From positions 124,001 to 188,000 of the forward strand of contig BGKB01000107.1 of the NCBI GenBank assembly GCA_003116975.1: DNA of 64,000 bases, read 5' to 3'. Shown here one piece after another: positions 1 to 10,000 of the stretch. The stretch comes from Aurantiochytrium sp. KH105 (Eukaryota > Sar > Bigyra > Thraustochytrida > Thraustochytriidae). The position numbers were made by a program, and so were the translations under genes. Under the pieces are notes generated by a model that worked only from the letters and a program-made list of their open reading frames with translations, made no database searches and was not told the DNA's origin. How positions within the stretch are numbered: position 1 is the stretch's first letter; every line of letters starts with the position of its first letter.

Positions 1-1
1 C

Positions 2-2341
2 TCGGAAGACGAAGCCCAGGATGAGAACGACGACGACGACGATGGCGACGACGACGCCGGGCAGGCCGCCACCTCGTTCGCGGCTCTCAACATGGATGAT
101 GATGACGACGACGAGGAGGAAGAGGAAGAGGACGATACCAAGAGCTCCAAGTCGAAAAAGAGTAAAAAGGACAAAAAGGAAAAGAAAAAGAAGAAGGAAA
201 AGTCGAGCCGCAAGTCTCGCAAGGGCGGCAGCGACGAGGACCAAGACGACGAGGATGTTAACGATGATGATGCCGACGAGGCCTCGAGCAAGTCGAAGAA
301 ATCGTCGAAATCCAAGAGCAAGAGCAAGGACGACGACTCGGAAGGTGACGCCAAAAAGGGCCGCGGAAAGAAGGGCAAGCTGAGCAACAAAGAGCGGCGC
401 AAGCTCAAGGAGGCACAAGAGGCAGACGAGCGCGAGCGCCTCGTGTCCGAAATCAAGTCCAAGCCCACCGAGTTTGCCGTCTCAGCCACCGCCATTAATC
501 GTGACGACGCTTGGGAGAACGGAAGAGATATCAACATTCCCAGCTTCACCGTGAGTGCCTATGGCAAGACTCTCTTCCAGAACGCAGAGCTCAAGATTGC
601 GGAGAACCGCAAGTACGGTCTCATCGGCCGCAACGGCGGCGGTAAGAGTACGCTTTTGCGCCTCATTGCCAACGGAGAACTCGAGATCCCCCCCAAGATC
701 GATACCATCTACGTTGACCAGGAGGTCCCAGCCGACGACACCCCGGCCGTCGACATGGTGCTTCAGGCCGATACAAGGCGCACTCAGCTTCTCAAGCGCG
801 AGGAGGAAGTCATGGCCATTCTCGACCGCGAGGAAGCCGACGACATGTCCATGGAAGAGCACGAAGCCCTTTTCAACGAACTCTCGGACATTAGCAACGA
901 GCTGCGGCTGCGCAACTCCGACGCCGCCGAAGCCAAGGCTCTCACCCTGCTCACGGGTCTTGGATTCACCCAGGACATGTTGCGCGCCCCAACAAAGAGC
1001 TTTTCCGGTGGTTGGCGCATGCGCGTCTCCATTGCGCGCGCTCTCTTCCTCGAGCGCACGCTGACCCTGCTGGATGAACCGAGCAACCATCTCGATCTCA
1101 ATAGTGCCATCTACCTCACTGATGTGCTGCAAAAGTGGAAAAAGACCATTATTCTCGTCTCGCACGATTCCTCGCTTCTCGAGGCCGTGTGCACCGACAT
1201 CATGTGTCTCGCGGACCTCAGCATCCAGTACTACCGCGGCACGTACTCCCAGTTCGAGGATCAGCACAAGATTTATTTGGAGAAGATCAAGAAGGAGTAC
1301 GAGAAGCAAGAAAAGGAGCTGCGCTCTATGAAAAAGAAGGGTGTCACCAACAAAAAGGCTGCCGAGCAGCTCGCGGCGAAGAAGAAGCGCGAGGGCGGCG
1401 GGGCGCGCAAGAAGAAGGGCGCTGGCGGCGACGATGATGCTGGTGGCAACATCGGAGGCTCCCTGGCAGATCGTCAGCTCTTGCAGCGCCCCAAAGACTA
1501 CGTGGTCAATTTTGACTTCCCCGAGCCTGAGATTGAGCTTCAGGGCAACTACATCTCGGTCGAGGACGTCGCCTTCAAGTATCCTGGCGGCAAGACTCTC
1601 TTCAAGAAACTCTCTTTCGGTATCGATAAGGACTCGCGCATCACCATCGTCGGCGCCAACGGTATCGGAAAGAGTACGCTCATGAAGCTCTTTGTGGGCG
1701 ACTTGGAGCCGACCAAGGGCGAGGTCAAGATCAACCGTGGTGTGCGGATTGCCAAGTATCACCAGCACTTTCTTGACGTTCTCCCTGCAGCCGAGACCCC
1801 AGTGGACTTTTTGCGGCGCATTCACAACATTACCTATCAGGAAGCGCGCAACACGCTCGGCCGATTCGGTCTCGAGGGCTCGGCTCACGTAATCAAGCTC
1901 ATGAACTGCTCGGGAGGTCAAAAGAGTCGCGTTGTCTTTGCGAACATGGCGCTGCAGCGCCCGTCCATCCTCTGTCTGGATGAGCCCACTAACCATCTCG
2001 ATTTGGAGTCCGTCGAGGCTCTCATCGACGGCATTAACAACTTTGAAGGTGCAGTCATTCTTATTTCGCACGACGAGCGTGTCATTGTGGAGACCGAGTG
2101 CCGCCTCTGGGTGTTGGAGAACAAGACTGTCGTCGAGTGGGAAGGCGGTTTTGACGAGTACCGCGACTCGATCCTCGAGGACATTCAGCGCCAAGAGGAG
2201 GAGAATCGTCAAAAGATGCAAGAAAAGATTGAACGCGCCGCCGAGGAGCGCAAGAAGAAGATGGAGGAGTTCGAAAAACGTAAAAAGGCCAAGGCCGCCG
2301 CCGCTGCGGGTGGTGGCGCGGAGCCACCCAAGGCACCTTAG
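2..2341 (+). CDS. ABCF1: ABC-F family ATPase (ABCF1/GCN20-like), 5' end outside window
   Basis: Soluble ABC protein with two nucleotide-binding domains and no membrane segments; the family acts on ribosomes in translation. The frame is open to the window edge, so the true start is probably upstream; the first in-window Met is at 92 (numbering from it). Residues 1-115 are alternating Asp/Glu and Lys/Ser runs, as in ABCF1-type N-terminal extensions. Domain 1 has Walker A GRNGGGKST (about 179-187), signature SGGWRMR (about 304) and Walker B LTLLDEPSNHLDL (about 324). Domain 2 has GANGIGKST (about 520), NCSGGQKSR (about 604) and ILCLDEPTNHLDL (about 626). A charged linker and a Lys/Ala-rich tail complete it. 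Family assignment is firm; ABCF1 orthology rather than another ABCF rests on the charged N-terminus. It converges on the minus-strand gene at 2739. Confidence 0.93.
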   Translation, partial: SEDEAQDENDDDDDGDDDAGQAATSFAALNMDDDDDDEEEEEEDDTKSSKSKKSKKDKKEKKKKKEKSSRKSRKGGSDEDQDDEDVNDDDADEASSKSKKSSKSKSKSKDDDSEGDAKKGRGKKGKLSNKERRKLKEAQEADERERLVSEIKSKPTEFAVSATAINRDDAWENGRDINIPSFTVSAYGKTLFQNAELKIAENRKYGLIGRNGGGKSTLLRLIANGELEIPPKIDTIYVDQEVPADDTPAVDMVLQADTRRTQLLKREEEVMAILDREEADDMSMEEHEALFNELSDISNELRLRNSDAAEAKALTLLTGLGFTQDMLRAPTKSFSGGWRMRVSIARALFLERTLTLLDEPSNHLDLNSAIYLTDVLQKWKKTIILVSHDSSLLEAVCTDIMCLADLSIQYYRGTYSQFEDQHKIYLEKIKKEYEKQEKELRSMKKKGVTNKKAAEQLAAKKKREGGGARKKKGAGGDDDAGGNIGGSLADRQLLQRPKDYVVNFDFPEPEIELQGNYISVEDVAFKYPGGKTLFKKLSFGIDKDSRITIVGANGIGKSTLMKLFVGDLEPTKGEVKINRGVRIAKYHQHFLDVLPAAETPVDFLRRIHNITYQEARNTLGRFGLEGSAHVIKLMNCSGGQKSRVVFANMALQRPSILCLDEPTNHLDLESVEALIDGINNFEGAVILISHDERVIVETECRLWVLENKTVVEWEGGFDEYRDSILEDIQRQEEENRQKMQEKIERAAEERKKKMEEFEKRKKAKAAAAAGGGAEPPKAP

Positions 2342-2738
2342 ATTGCCTGTCGCCATGGCTACCTTCCACGTTTGCCATGCGTTTACGTTTTTTCTCTTTT
2401 CGGAACGAGACATTCCTCTTTTACATATACACTCACAGGGAAAAGAAAAGAAAAGAAAAGCTTCAGAGTCATATTCCTATTTTCATCGAAAGACCCTGGA
2501 CCAATCGGCGGGACTCACGTACATCTTTTCTTGCAATGATGAAAAGCTGAGCTAACTCTTGTTTCCGCCACTGAGAAAAGAAATAACGACTCGGCTCCCT
2601 TACATATTCGCTGTTGCTGTGGCTGTTGCTGTGGCTGTTGCGGACGTGAACGAGAATACAACACATTCAAAACACCCGAATATTCCGATCCAAACTGTAC
2701 ATGAACGCAAAGGACTCACTTCTGGTGACATCGACTTT
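2342..2738. other. Convergent intergenic spacer, no gene seen
   Basis: Spacer between the tail ends of the ABCF gene and the coiled-coil gene. It contains AAAAG repeats near 2440-2460 and a short 12-bp repeat (CTGTTGCTGTGG-type) near 2611-2641. It presumably holds both 3' untranslated regions; no convincing reading frame. Confidence 0.6.
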
Positions 2739-3893
2739 TCATCCAATCGACAGAATTCTTTGCATACGAGAACGAACCGCAGCTGCTATCTCATCGTCCT
2801 CGGAGGGGATCTGCGCTCTTGTTTGAAGAATGCCTTGACTCTGAGCCCGCTCTCGATCTCGTTCACAATCGTGATCCTGATCTTGATCTTGATTTTGATC
2901 TTGATCCAAGTCTGAATAATCTTCCTCAGCCCACGTCGGCCAACCTTGAGCATCAATTTTAACAGGTAGCCCGTGGCTACAATAAGTATCGTCTTCGACG
3001 CGGTCGACGTGTCCACAAGATTTGGTCTCACAAATTGATCTTGACCCATCAAGGTAGCTTGCATGACGTGTCCGTGTCTTGCGATTGGAGTGTGTAGATT
3101 TCCTCGACATTCGGATGTCATCACCTTCGTCAAGCTTACAATCGAGAACGCTCGCGCTGTCAAAGGAAATGCTCGCATCTCCAAATCCAATACTTGCGCT
3201 TTCAAACGATAAACTCGTATCTCCGCCATCGCACTTGGTGTGGTCTTCGTCGAATGAAACACTTCTCATACCGCGGCCATGCCGAACTGGTGCTGACTCG
3301 CTTCGCACCCGCCTCGTGTTCGCCGTTTCTGAAGGGGGGTCGCTTGCAAATGAAGGAGGAACAGGGAATATAGGTCCTTTCGATGCTCGAGAGGCATGTA
3401 AATGAGTCGCTGCGGCAATTCGCGCCTGTTGCTCGAGCTCAGATCGCAATCTCTGCAGCTCTTCGCGCAGACACAAAACCTCTTCTTCCAGCGCCGATGC
3501 ACCAGTGGACTCGGTCCGAAGAGTCGCCTTCAATTCTGTAACTTTGCGTTGTTGCATCTCCTCCCGCGCCCGCCACTTTTTCATCGCAGAAATCGCGCTC
3601 TGCAGGTCTTCATGTGCACGATCACGCTCGCGCTCGACGTGCTCGACATGATCCATGATAAATTCAAACATGAGTAAGAGAGCGCGCGCGCTGTGAGAAG
3701 CAGTGTCAACCCCAAGCTCGCCATGGAGCGCAGCATCTTCGCACGCCGACCACAACTCGCTCTGCAGGTGCTGCAGGACGCTCGTCGGTAGCGGTCTTGG
3801 TCTGCTTCGCGCGCGATCTCGGCACTCGAGCGCAGCGGCGCACAGCTCCCGCGCTGCGTGCCAATACAGGCCTTCCGGTCGTGGCTGAGCCAT
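2739..3893 (-). CDS. Hypothetical coiled-coil protein (384 aa)
   Basis: I do not recognise a family. Residues about 82-160 form a charged heptad-like coiled coil starting at a DHVEHVERERDRAHEDL stretch. Residues about 225-260 repeat short Ser/Phe units (SLSFESASIGF, SISFDSASV). The C-terminal third is acidic and includes a DQDQNQDQDQD run encoded by a hexamer-like DNA repeat near 2870-2910, so that part may vary in length. The start at 3893 (MAQPRPEG) is the first Met after upstream stops. It is divergent from the ARM-like gene at 4431 and shares the 3894-4430 promoter interval. A scaffold role is only a guess. Confidence 0.7.
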   Translation of the reverse strand: MAQPRPEGLYWHAARELCAAALECRDRARSRPRPLPTSVLQHLQSELWSACEDAALHGELGVDTASHSARALLLMFEFIMDHVEHVERERDRAHEDLQSAISAMKKWRAREEMQQRKVTELKATLRTESTGASALEEEVLCLREELQRLRSELEQQARIAAATHLHASRASKGPIFPVPPSFASDPPSETANTRRVRSESAPVRHGRGMRSVSFDEDHTKCDGGDTSLSFESASIGFGDASISFDSASVLDCKLDEGDDIRMSRKSTHSNRKTRTRHASYLDGSRSICETKSCGHVDRVEDDTYCSHGLPVKIDAQGWPTWAEEDYSDLDQDQNQDQDQDHDCERDRERAQSQGILQTRAQIPSEDDEIAAAVRSRMQRILSIG

Positions 3894-4430
3894 GCTCCCC
3901 GCGAGGAGCAGGACCGGGCAGTCAGTCAGTCAGTCAGCTTTGGGCGCGCTGCCAGCCACCGAGCGGGCGACCAAGCGACGTTGGTACCTGATTCGTTTCC
4001 CCCTTCGCCGCCGCCGCTGCCGCGCGCATTCTCTGGCTACTTACTTCTAAAACCCTTGAACTGTGATGACGAAGTTAGCGGCGAAAAGCGCCTCACCTTG
4101 GCTTGAAAGGTCCGTTGAGTCGTAGGATATCCTTGCTTTCGCGAGGGTCTTCTCGGCGGCCTGGGGCCCAGCCAAGCGTGCGCAGCGCATAAGTGGAGAG
4201 GAGAGAGAGAGAGAAAGAGAGAGCGAGACAGGGGGAGAGAAGTTGATTCGGAGTTCATCCGGGTCAGGCATTGTCAGGCCCGGCGAGCCCGGAGCAGCTT
4301 TCTCTCTCTCTCTGTGTGAGTGTAGCTCTCGGTCTTGAAGAAGTGGTGGCCACGCAGCAGATTCTGAGACTCTCTCACAGATCCCGGTTCACTTCTTATT
4401 GCTGGAGACTCGCTTCTTCGAGAACTAAAG
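3894..4430. promoter_or_regulatory. Divergent promoter interval with simple repeats
   Basis: Lies between two genes transcribed away from each other, so it probably carries both promoters. It has a CAGT tetranucleotide run near 3919-3937, a GA-rich run about 4196-4230 and a CT run about 4299-4315. No TATA box or other motif I can name with confidence. Confidence 0.5.
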
Positions 4431-6095
4431 ATGAAAATTCACGTGCATCTATTCGACACGCGCTTTGTGACAAGCTGCGACCGCGGCACGACACTCGGAG
4501 AACTTCGACACGACATTGAGACACAGTACGCTTCGCTTCACCCACGCGCTCCCCCTCTCGCAGCGCACGCTCTTCAGGATGCAAATGGATACCTCTTGCC
4601 AAGTCGATTGCTTGTGGGCGACGTCTTAGTGGATGGCGACAAGATCACCGTGGTGCTGGAAAAGGAGCTTCCACCGGTCGCTCAGACAGATATTGCCCAA
4701 GTATTGACGCGATGGCGCTACTTTCAACGATATACACTCCTTGCAATTGAAGCAAGTCTCGAGCAAAAGAAAGGACTCGCGGAAGGCCCGATGCTAGTTC
4801 TCCTTGAAATGCTCGCCGCTGAAGATCAGTCGCTTGTCGAAAAAACATGCGCAACGCTTTGCAAAGCTGTAGAGGCCAGGGACTCGACCGTGCCCCCACT
4901 TGATGGTACCCTTTACGGCAAGCTGCTGTGTGGACTTGGACGCGAGACGCGGGATCAAAAGATGCAGCAGCACTGCGCAACTATCATTGCCGCCTGTCTT
5001 CAACAACCATCCTCTGTTGCGGCCTTGGAGGCAGCCGGTGCAGCGAACACACTCGCACGACTATCGCGCTCCGATTGCCAGGATACAAGGGCGCTCGCCA
5101 CTTCTGCACTATGGGAGCTATCGCATGCCGGCACCGCGTCTGCAAAGTATACCCGGTCTCTTTTGAAGCCGACACAGTCTCATGGGCGACCTGAGGAAAA
5201 AATTGACACAGGCTCTGCATCTGCGGTGGAGTCACTCAACATGCTCGAAGAGGCCTCGGCGTCAGCAGTGGCCAAAATGGCTCTCGATGCACTTGGACGT
5301 GAATGCGGCGAGACCTCTTTTCACGAGCTTGCGCTGCTTGATGGTCCACGCATTGTCAACGCGCTCTCAAGAGCTGTGACGCACTTTGATACTCCAGATG
5401 TGCATATAGGCGTCACGAACCTCTTGGCGAAGTGCCTTGAGAATCAAGACAGCGAAGCGCAAGTCGTTCTATTACACGGGGGGTTCAGCCTTCTCGTACA
5501 GATTGTGGAAGAGACCGAGATTGCTCGCCACGCCTTCTTGCAGGAGGGCAAGCGTTCTCAAACTGGCATGACAGCAGAGGATACTTCCCGCGCGCTCGCG
5601 GCCTTTGAGCTTGCCTGTTTGAATGCTCGACATCCGTGTCCCACGGAGGTTCTCGCGGAAGCGCTTACTGCATCGTCTTCTCTATTTGTTCGGAAAACGA
5701 CAAGCGAGGCACTGTTGCAGCGTGCTCAAAACGATGAGCACAACGATATGAAGCAATTCATTCCTTCGATCATGTCTGCTGCATCGCAGGCCGCTCCAGG
5801 GAGCGAAGAGAGTCTCGCTTTGGTGAAAATTATTGCCGCACTGAGCGTCAAAGAATCCAACAAGATGCAGCTCATTCGATACGGATGTACTCGACACTTG
5901 TGTCTCATTCTCGCCGAGCCCGCCGTGAATGTTCAAATGCACCGAGGCGCCGCCAAGGGTCTAGCGAACCTCGCATCCAGCACGGAAGATAACCGAGGTC
6001 ACGTCATGCAAGCGATGCAGACGCTCATGCCACCAATTGCATCGTTCACAGACTCTATCGTGAATATGTACCTCGAGATGGTGTGGTCATCATAA
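4431..6095 (+). CDS. Armadillo-like repeat protein with beta-grasp-like N-terminus
   Basis: 554 residues. The first ~80 (MKIHVHLFDTRF..., LLVGDVLVDGDKITVVLE) look like a ubiquitin-like beta-grasp fold. From about 100 to the end it is alpha-helical with repeated Leu/Ala helices typical of armadillo/HEAT solenoids (for example SVAALEAAGAANTLARLS and NVQMHRGAAKGLANLAS). Such proteins are usually protein-interaction scaffolds. I see no catalytic motif. The start at 4431 is the first Met of a clean frame just after a TC-rich leader. The next gene on the same strand begins only 78 nt after its stop. Precise family unknown; the fold call is inference from sequence texture. Confidence 0.75.
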   Translation: MKIHVHLFDTRFVTSCDRGTTLGELRHDIETQYASLHPRAPPLAAHALQDANGYLLPSRLLVGDVLVDGDKITVVLEKELPPVAQTDIAQVLTRWRYFQRYTLLAIEASLEQKKGLAEGPMLVLLEMLAAEDQSLVEKTCATLCKAVEARDSTVPPLDGTLYGKLLCGLGRETRDQKMQQHCATIIAACLQQPSSVAALEAAGAANTLARLSRSDCQDTRALATSALWELSHAGTASAKYTRSLLKPTQSHGRPEEKIDTGSASAVESLNMLEEASASAVAKMALDALGRECGETSFHELALLDGPRIVNALSRAVTHFDTPDVHIGVTNLLAKCLENQDSEAQVVLLHGGFSLLVQIVEETEIARHAFLQEGKRSQTGMTAEDTSRALAAFELACLNARHPCPTEVLAEALTASSSLFVRKTTSEALLQRAQNDEHNDMKQFIPSIMSAASQAAPGSEESLALVKIIAALSVKESNKMQLIRYGCTRHLCLILAEPAVNVQMHRGAAKGLANLASSTEDNRGHVMQAMQTLMPPIASFTDSIVNMYLEMVWSS

Positions 6096-6173
6096 AAGGC
6101 GCTCGCAAGAGACAAAAGAAGAGAAATTGTTTCGTTCGGCCGCGTTCGGCCCCCAAAAGCAAAAAGCGAACCC

Positions 6174-7127
6174 TTGCTCGAAGCCGCGATGGAGACCGCA
6201 GCGGCTCTCCGCATGGCGGCGCTCTCAGGCGGGCCACGGGCATCGGCGCTGGGAGCGGCACTGGGCGCTTCGCTAGGAAGTGCAGCGCTTGGGCTCTCGA
6301 CCGGCCGTCAAGACCTGATGAGCAGCGGTGAGCGGTGGGCTGTAGGCGCCTGGCGCACGAAACTTGATACCCTACGCACGCGACGCTGGTTCGAAACGTG
6401 GCGGCGACGCGTCGAGGCTCGCAAGAGGTGGCGCGCCCGAGCGGCGCCAGCAGCGCGTCGCATCAAGGCTTATTCCCGAAAGAGACGAAGGGAAGCATAT
6501 TTCCGTGCATGGGTTGCGTTTGTGGCAGAGAAACGCAAGGAGAAATGCAGGGAAAAGCGCTTGGAAAAACGCGAGAAGAAATGCTTGAAAAGACGCGGCT
6601 CTTCGTCATCACACGAATCCGCCATGAACACGACGGCCACAACGAGTACGACAGCTGAAAGAATTGTATATGACCACAAGTACCAAGGCCAAAAGTCAGA
6701 GGTAGCAAGCATACAAGTGCCACGCCACATTGACAACAACGCTATTCGTACAAGAAAAGGTTGCGACGATCAAATCCAAGTGACACATGAGGACCTTTCC
6801 CCACCAACTTCAAGAGCGAAATCACTGCGAGGACCAAGTCCAGGACCTGATCCGAGACCTGATCCAGACGCATTGGTTTCATCAGGGTCAGCCCATGAAA
6901 GCAGGTTTTCTCCACCTCCAACGTCACCACGATCAGACGCGAGCATTTCGGCGTTTCACGACGCGCTCGCGTCACCAAGTGATCTCCAAAAATCGGACGT
7001 CATTGGAGGGTTGCTTGCACGTCAGTGGCACATAGCGCTTTTTCAGGCATTTCGAAGATGGCGATTTACGTGCGCGGTCATGCGCGCACGAATGTTGCGA
7101 GCACGTTGCAAAGTCAAGCACAGATAG
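6174..7127 (+). CDS. Hypothetical basic protein with Sfi1-like W/R repeats
   Basis: 317 residues, strongly basic in the first half. Three segments share an aromatic-x-x-W/F pattern flanked by Arg/Lys: RWFETWRRRVEARKRW, AYFRAWVAFVAEKRKEK and ALFQAFRRWRFTCAV. This resembles Sfi1-type centrin-binding repeats or IQ-like helices, but there are too few copies to be sure. The middle (about 140-270) is low complexity with PDPRPDPD. A second in-frame Met at 6189 could be the true start. It follows the ARM-like gene closely on the same strand. Family unassigned. Confidence 0.6.
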   Translation: MLEAAMETAAALRMAALSGGPRASALGAALGASLGSAALGLSTGRQDLMSSGERWAVGAWRTKLDTLRTRRWFETWRRRVEARKRWRARAAPAARRIKAYSRKRRREAYFRAWVAFVAEKRKEKCREKRLEKREKKCLKRRGSSSSHESAMNTTATTSTTAERIVYDHKYQGQKSEVASIQVPRHIDNNAIRTRKGCDDQIQVTHEDLSPPTSRAKSLRGPSPGPDPRPDPDALVSSGSAHESRFSPPPTSPRSDASISAFHDALASPSDLQKSDVIGGLLARQWHIALFQAFRRWRFTCAVMRARMLRARCKVKHR

Positions 7128-7337
7128 TGCTTGGACAAGTGTCACGATCGAGCGATCGCCAATGGATGGAACCCTTGGGAGAGAGATAACTCGTAAATTC
7201 TATTGTGTAGGTGTACTTTTGAAAAGAGAAGGAAAGAGTGTGTGTGCCTAGGGTATGCCCCGAATCACAAGGAGGAGACACAACGACCGTCTACTAAACG
7301 CTCAAGGATAGTGAGGGAGGCGCGAGCCACCTCACGA

Positions 7338-9497
7338 CTATCGAGCCCGTTTCATCTTGCGCGGAAAGCGCAAGGGGACCTCGAGGACAATTTTACGCGC
7401 CTTCTTGCCATCAGGAAGGCTGGCGCTGCTGTCCGTCTTGGTGCGCGTGCCGAGCTGAGCGGCATACTCGAATACCCAAGAGGGCGTTTGTGAAAGATCC
7501 TCGGCAAGCATCTTGACCCTTCGATAGTCGATGACACAGCCGCAGAGGATCAATGCGAGCGCAAGAATGTGAAGAGAGAGGCGGTCCTGGTGCAACTTGG
7601 TTCGGTTCATAGACCCGGTCGCAATTTCGGGTTCCGCAAAGGTTGAAAGAATGGCACCGGAAACTTCGTAGGGCGCGCCCCCCAACACAGACCCAAGTTT
7701 CTGTTGCAAACGAGGCCTGATGATGCGGTGGAGCTTGGAAAAGTTGATGAGGTACTGCATGTAGAGCGCAGCGCAAGCGACAGCCTTTTGCGCCTTCTTG
7801 TTCATGCCGCCTGCAGAGATGCGTTCCAAGTGAGAGCGCACAAAGGTACCGAAGCGATCTTGGGCGGCAAACTCGGCCGATGAGCCTGCCCGTTGCGCAG
7901 CCTTGACAAGCTCCTCCACGGGCTTTTTCAGTGCGCGAAGCTCGTTCTTGGAGACCATGTCCTGCAGCAAAAACACTTGTTCCGGGCGCTCTGCCTCGGC
8001 GTGGAATGGCGGCAAGAGATGTTTGCGACTTGCGGCGTCGGCGTCCTCTCCTCCAAGAACAGGGTTCTCTTTGGCTTTTTCCTTGAGCATGGCGCGCACA
8101 GCCTCGCCTGAGGTGACAGCTCCGCTGGAGATGCGATTCAGATCCACGGCAGCGGCGTCCTTGCGGCGTTTGGCAGCGCCAAAAGTCTCGATGAGCGCAC
8201 GTCGGCGCTGCTGCGCGACAGAAAGGCTTCCGTCTTCGGGGTCTTCTGTGAAAACGCGAACGTTGGGCATGGGTAGCTTGCGCACAGTGTTATGCACCGA
8301 AATAGGGCATTGCGAGGAGGTATCAGTGTTCAACAGAATGGCCTCGCCCGTGGCCGGATTGAAGCGGAAGGCCAGGTACCGACGCAGACGTCCAGAGAGT
8401 TCGCCCTCGCGACCCTCCATTTCGACGCCGTCGCCACGGCTATACAGCACGCGTTCCTGCGTGCGCTTGGTCTTGAAGAGTCCAAATGACTTGCTTTCGT
8501 CAGGAGCCTGGCCTTGCGGAAAGGTAGCGAGCACGCACCGTGAGGAGCCGACCTCCGTTTTGAATTTGGCTCGTCGAAAGGGTTTCGCCGACACCAGTGG
8601 CTGCCCGGCATCCATGTCCGAAGCGGATGATTCTTCCTCCTCTTCCTCCTCCTCTTCCTCTCCCTCTTCTTCGCTGTCATTCTTTGCAGTTGTTGATGAT
8701 CGCCCTGCGCGTTTCTTCTCGACGCCGTTTGTGTCATCGTCGTCGTCGTCGCTGCTATCGCTGTCATCACTTTCTGCTTCCTCTTCCAATGCCGCCAGCG
8801 CACTGGGCTGAGCTCGCTTCTTGGACGATTTAGCAGCTGCTTTGGCCTTGCCTGATGCGTGTCCGTTGCTTGTTTTGCGAGCATCTTCGTCACTACTGCT
8901 GCCGCTGTCGCTGTCGCTGCTGCTGCTGTTGCTATCACTCCCAGCATCGCTTTCGCTGTCGCTTCCACTACTGCTGCTGTCCTCGTCATCCTTGTTGGCG
9001 CCCAAAATGTGGGTCTTGGCGGTCGTGTTGAAGGAGACTCTGCGCTTCGCGGCCTTGTCGGCATCAGCACCGGGTTTGGGCTTCTTCAAAGCAGACGCAA
9101 GCGTCTTCTGCTTCGGCGTCTTCTCGCCATCGCTGTCGCTGTCACTGCCACTGCCGCTACCGCTGTCGCTGCCACTGCCGCTGTTGCTGCTGTCATCATG
9201 CTGCATGCGTTTCAACTTGTCGCTTTCGCTGTCGCTGTCGTCGCTGTCGTCGAGGTCGCGAGCGCTGGCTGCGCCGTTCGCCTTCGACTTCTTCTTCTTC
9301 TTTTCCTCCTTCTTGACGGAGGTCTTTTCCGCCTTGGCTTTCCCGCGCGACGAAGCCTTAGCATCGCCGCCGACCGACGCCTCGGCGGCACGGCCTGCCA
9401 GCTTCTTCGCCCTCTTGGCGGCCTTCTTGGCGCTGTCGCCCGCGCTGCCCGGGGTCCGCTTGCGCTTGCGGGCCTCGAGGTCCTCCATCTTGGCCAT
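7338..9497 (-). CDS. RPA49: RNA polymerase I subunit RPA49 with long charged N-terminal extension
   Basis: Predicted Pol I-specific subunit, acting in nucleolar rRNA transcription with its dimer partner RPA34. From the chosen Met at 9497 (MAKMEDLEARKRKR) it is 719 residues. The recognisable RPA49 region spans about 296-719, with FRRAKFKTEVGSSRCVLATF at its start and the C-terminal helix-rich DNA-binding part (LHQDRLSLHILALALILCG, VIDYRRVKMLAEDL). The open frame runs back to 9716, but that stretch looks like untranslated GC-rich DNA and overlaps the divergent neighbour's frame. Residues 1-295 are Lys-rich then Ser/Asp/Glu runs; yeast and human orthologues (about 415-420 aa) lack this length. 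Head-to-head with MARCHF6. Confidence 0.88.
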   Translation of the reverse strand: MAKMEDLEARKRKRTPGSAGDSAKKAAKRAKKLAGRAAEASVGGDAKASSRGKAKAEKTSVKKEEKKKKKSKANGAASARDLDDSDDSDSESDKLKRMQHDDSSNSGSGSDSGSGSGSDSDSDGEKTPKQKTLASALKKPKPGADADKAAKRRVSFNTTAKTHILGANKDDEDSSSSGSDSESDAGSDSNSSSSDSDSGSSSDEDARKTSNGHASGKAKAAAKSSKKRAQPSALAALEEEAESDDSDSSDDDDDDTNGVEKKRAGRSSTTAKNDSEEEGEEEEEEEEEESSASDMDAGQPLVSAKPFRRAKFKTEVGSSRCVLATFPQGQAPDESKSFGLFKTKRTQERVLYSRGDGVEMEGREGELSGRLRRYLAFRFNPATGEAILLNTDTSSQCPISVHNTVRKLPMPNVRVFTEDPEDGSLSVAQQRRRALIETFGAAKRRKDAAAVDLNRISSGAVTSGEAVRAMLKEKAKENPVLGGEDADAASRKHLLPPFHAEAERPEQVFLLQDMVSKNELRALKKPVEELVKAAQRAGSSAEFAAQDRFGTFVRSHLERISAGGMNKKAQKAVACAALYMQYLINFSKLHRIIRPRLQQKLGSVLGGAPYEVSGAILSTFAEPEIATGSMNRTKLHQDRLSLHILALALILCGCVIDYRRVKMLAEDLSQTPSWVFEYAAQLGTRTKTDSSASLPDGKKARKIVLEVPLRFPRKMKRAR

Positions 9498-10000
9498 GCT
9501 CACCGGCGCGCCGCAGCCTGCGCTCGGCACCCGACGATCGGCCGTGCGCCCGAGCGCAAACGCGACCGCGGCCGCGAACGCAGCGCCGGCCCCGCTCGCT
9601 CGCCCGCGTCCACGCGTGCGCGCGCGGCAGGCAGTCACTGGCTGGGTCTGTCTGCGCGGTCCTGCGGCTCCTCGTGGAGTCCACCAACTTTCGAAGCGGC
9701 CTATCCTGCTCTCCAAAGGGCCTATCTGGGTTTAGCACCGCATACGCGAGACAAGCGAACGAGGAAAGCGGGGCCTGCCCCGGGGAGCAAACAAACAAAC
9801 CCCTACGCGCGCGACGCGGGTCTGCGCGCGCGGAGTCGCGGCCGGCCGGCGCGCGGCGCGGGAGCGGGAGCGGGAGCGAGAGCAGACGCGGGGAGACTCG
9901 CGCGGGACGCAGGTCGACCTCTCCGTCGCCGGCGCGGAGGCCGGTGCTGCATGGGAGACCGAGGCGCGGACCCGGTTTGAAAATCGCAGCTCCGGGCGCC
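9498..10000. promoter_or_regulatory. Shared divergent promoter, RPA49 / MARCHF6
   Basis: GC-rich interval between the two chosen start codons. It has a GGAGCG hexamer run near 9860-9878 and CG-alternating stretches. Open frames cross it on both strands and overlap at 9674-9716, but their composition looks non-coding. Confidence 0.5.

Noticed and set aside
482-2413. 643-codon minus-strand frame opposite the ABCF gene
   Set aside because: Exact antisense of a clearly coding ABC protein; its Leu/Val-rich text follows from codon bias on the other strand.
8821-9980. Long plus-strand frames opposite RPA49
   Set aside because: They read antisense of Ser/Asp repeat codons (Leu/Ser/Ala runs) and overlap each other in different frames.
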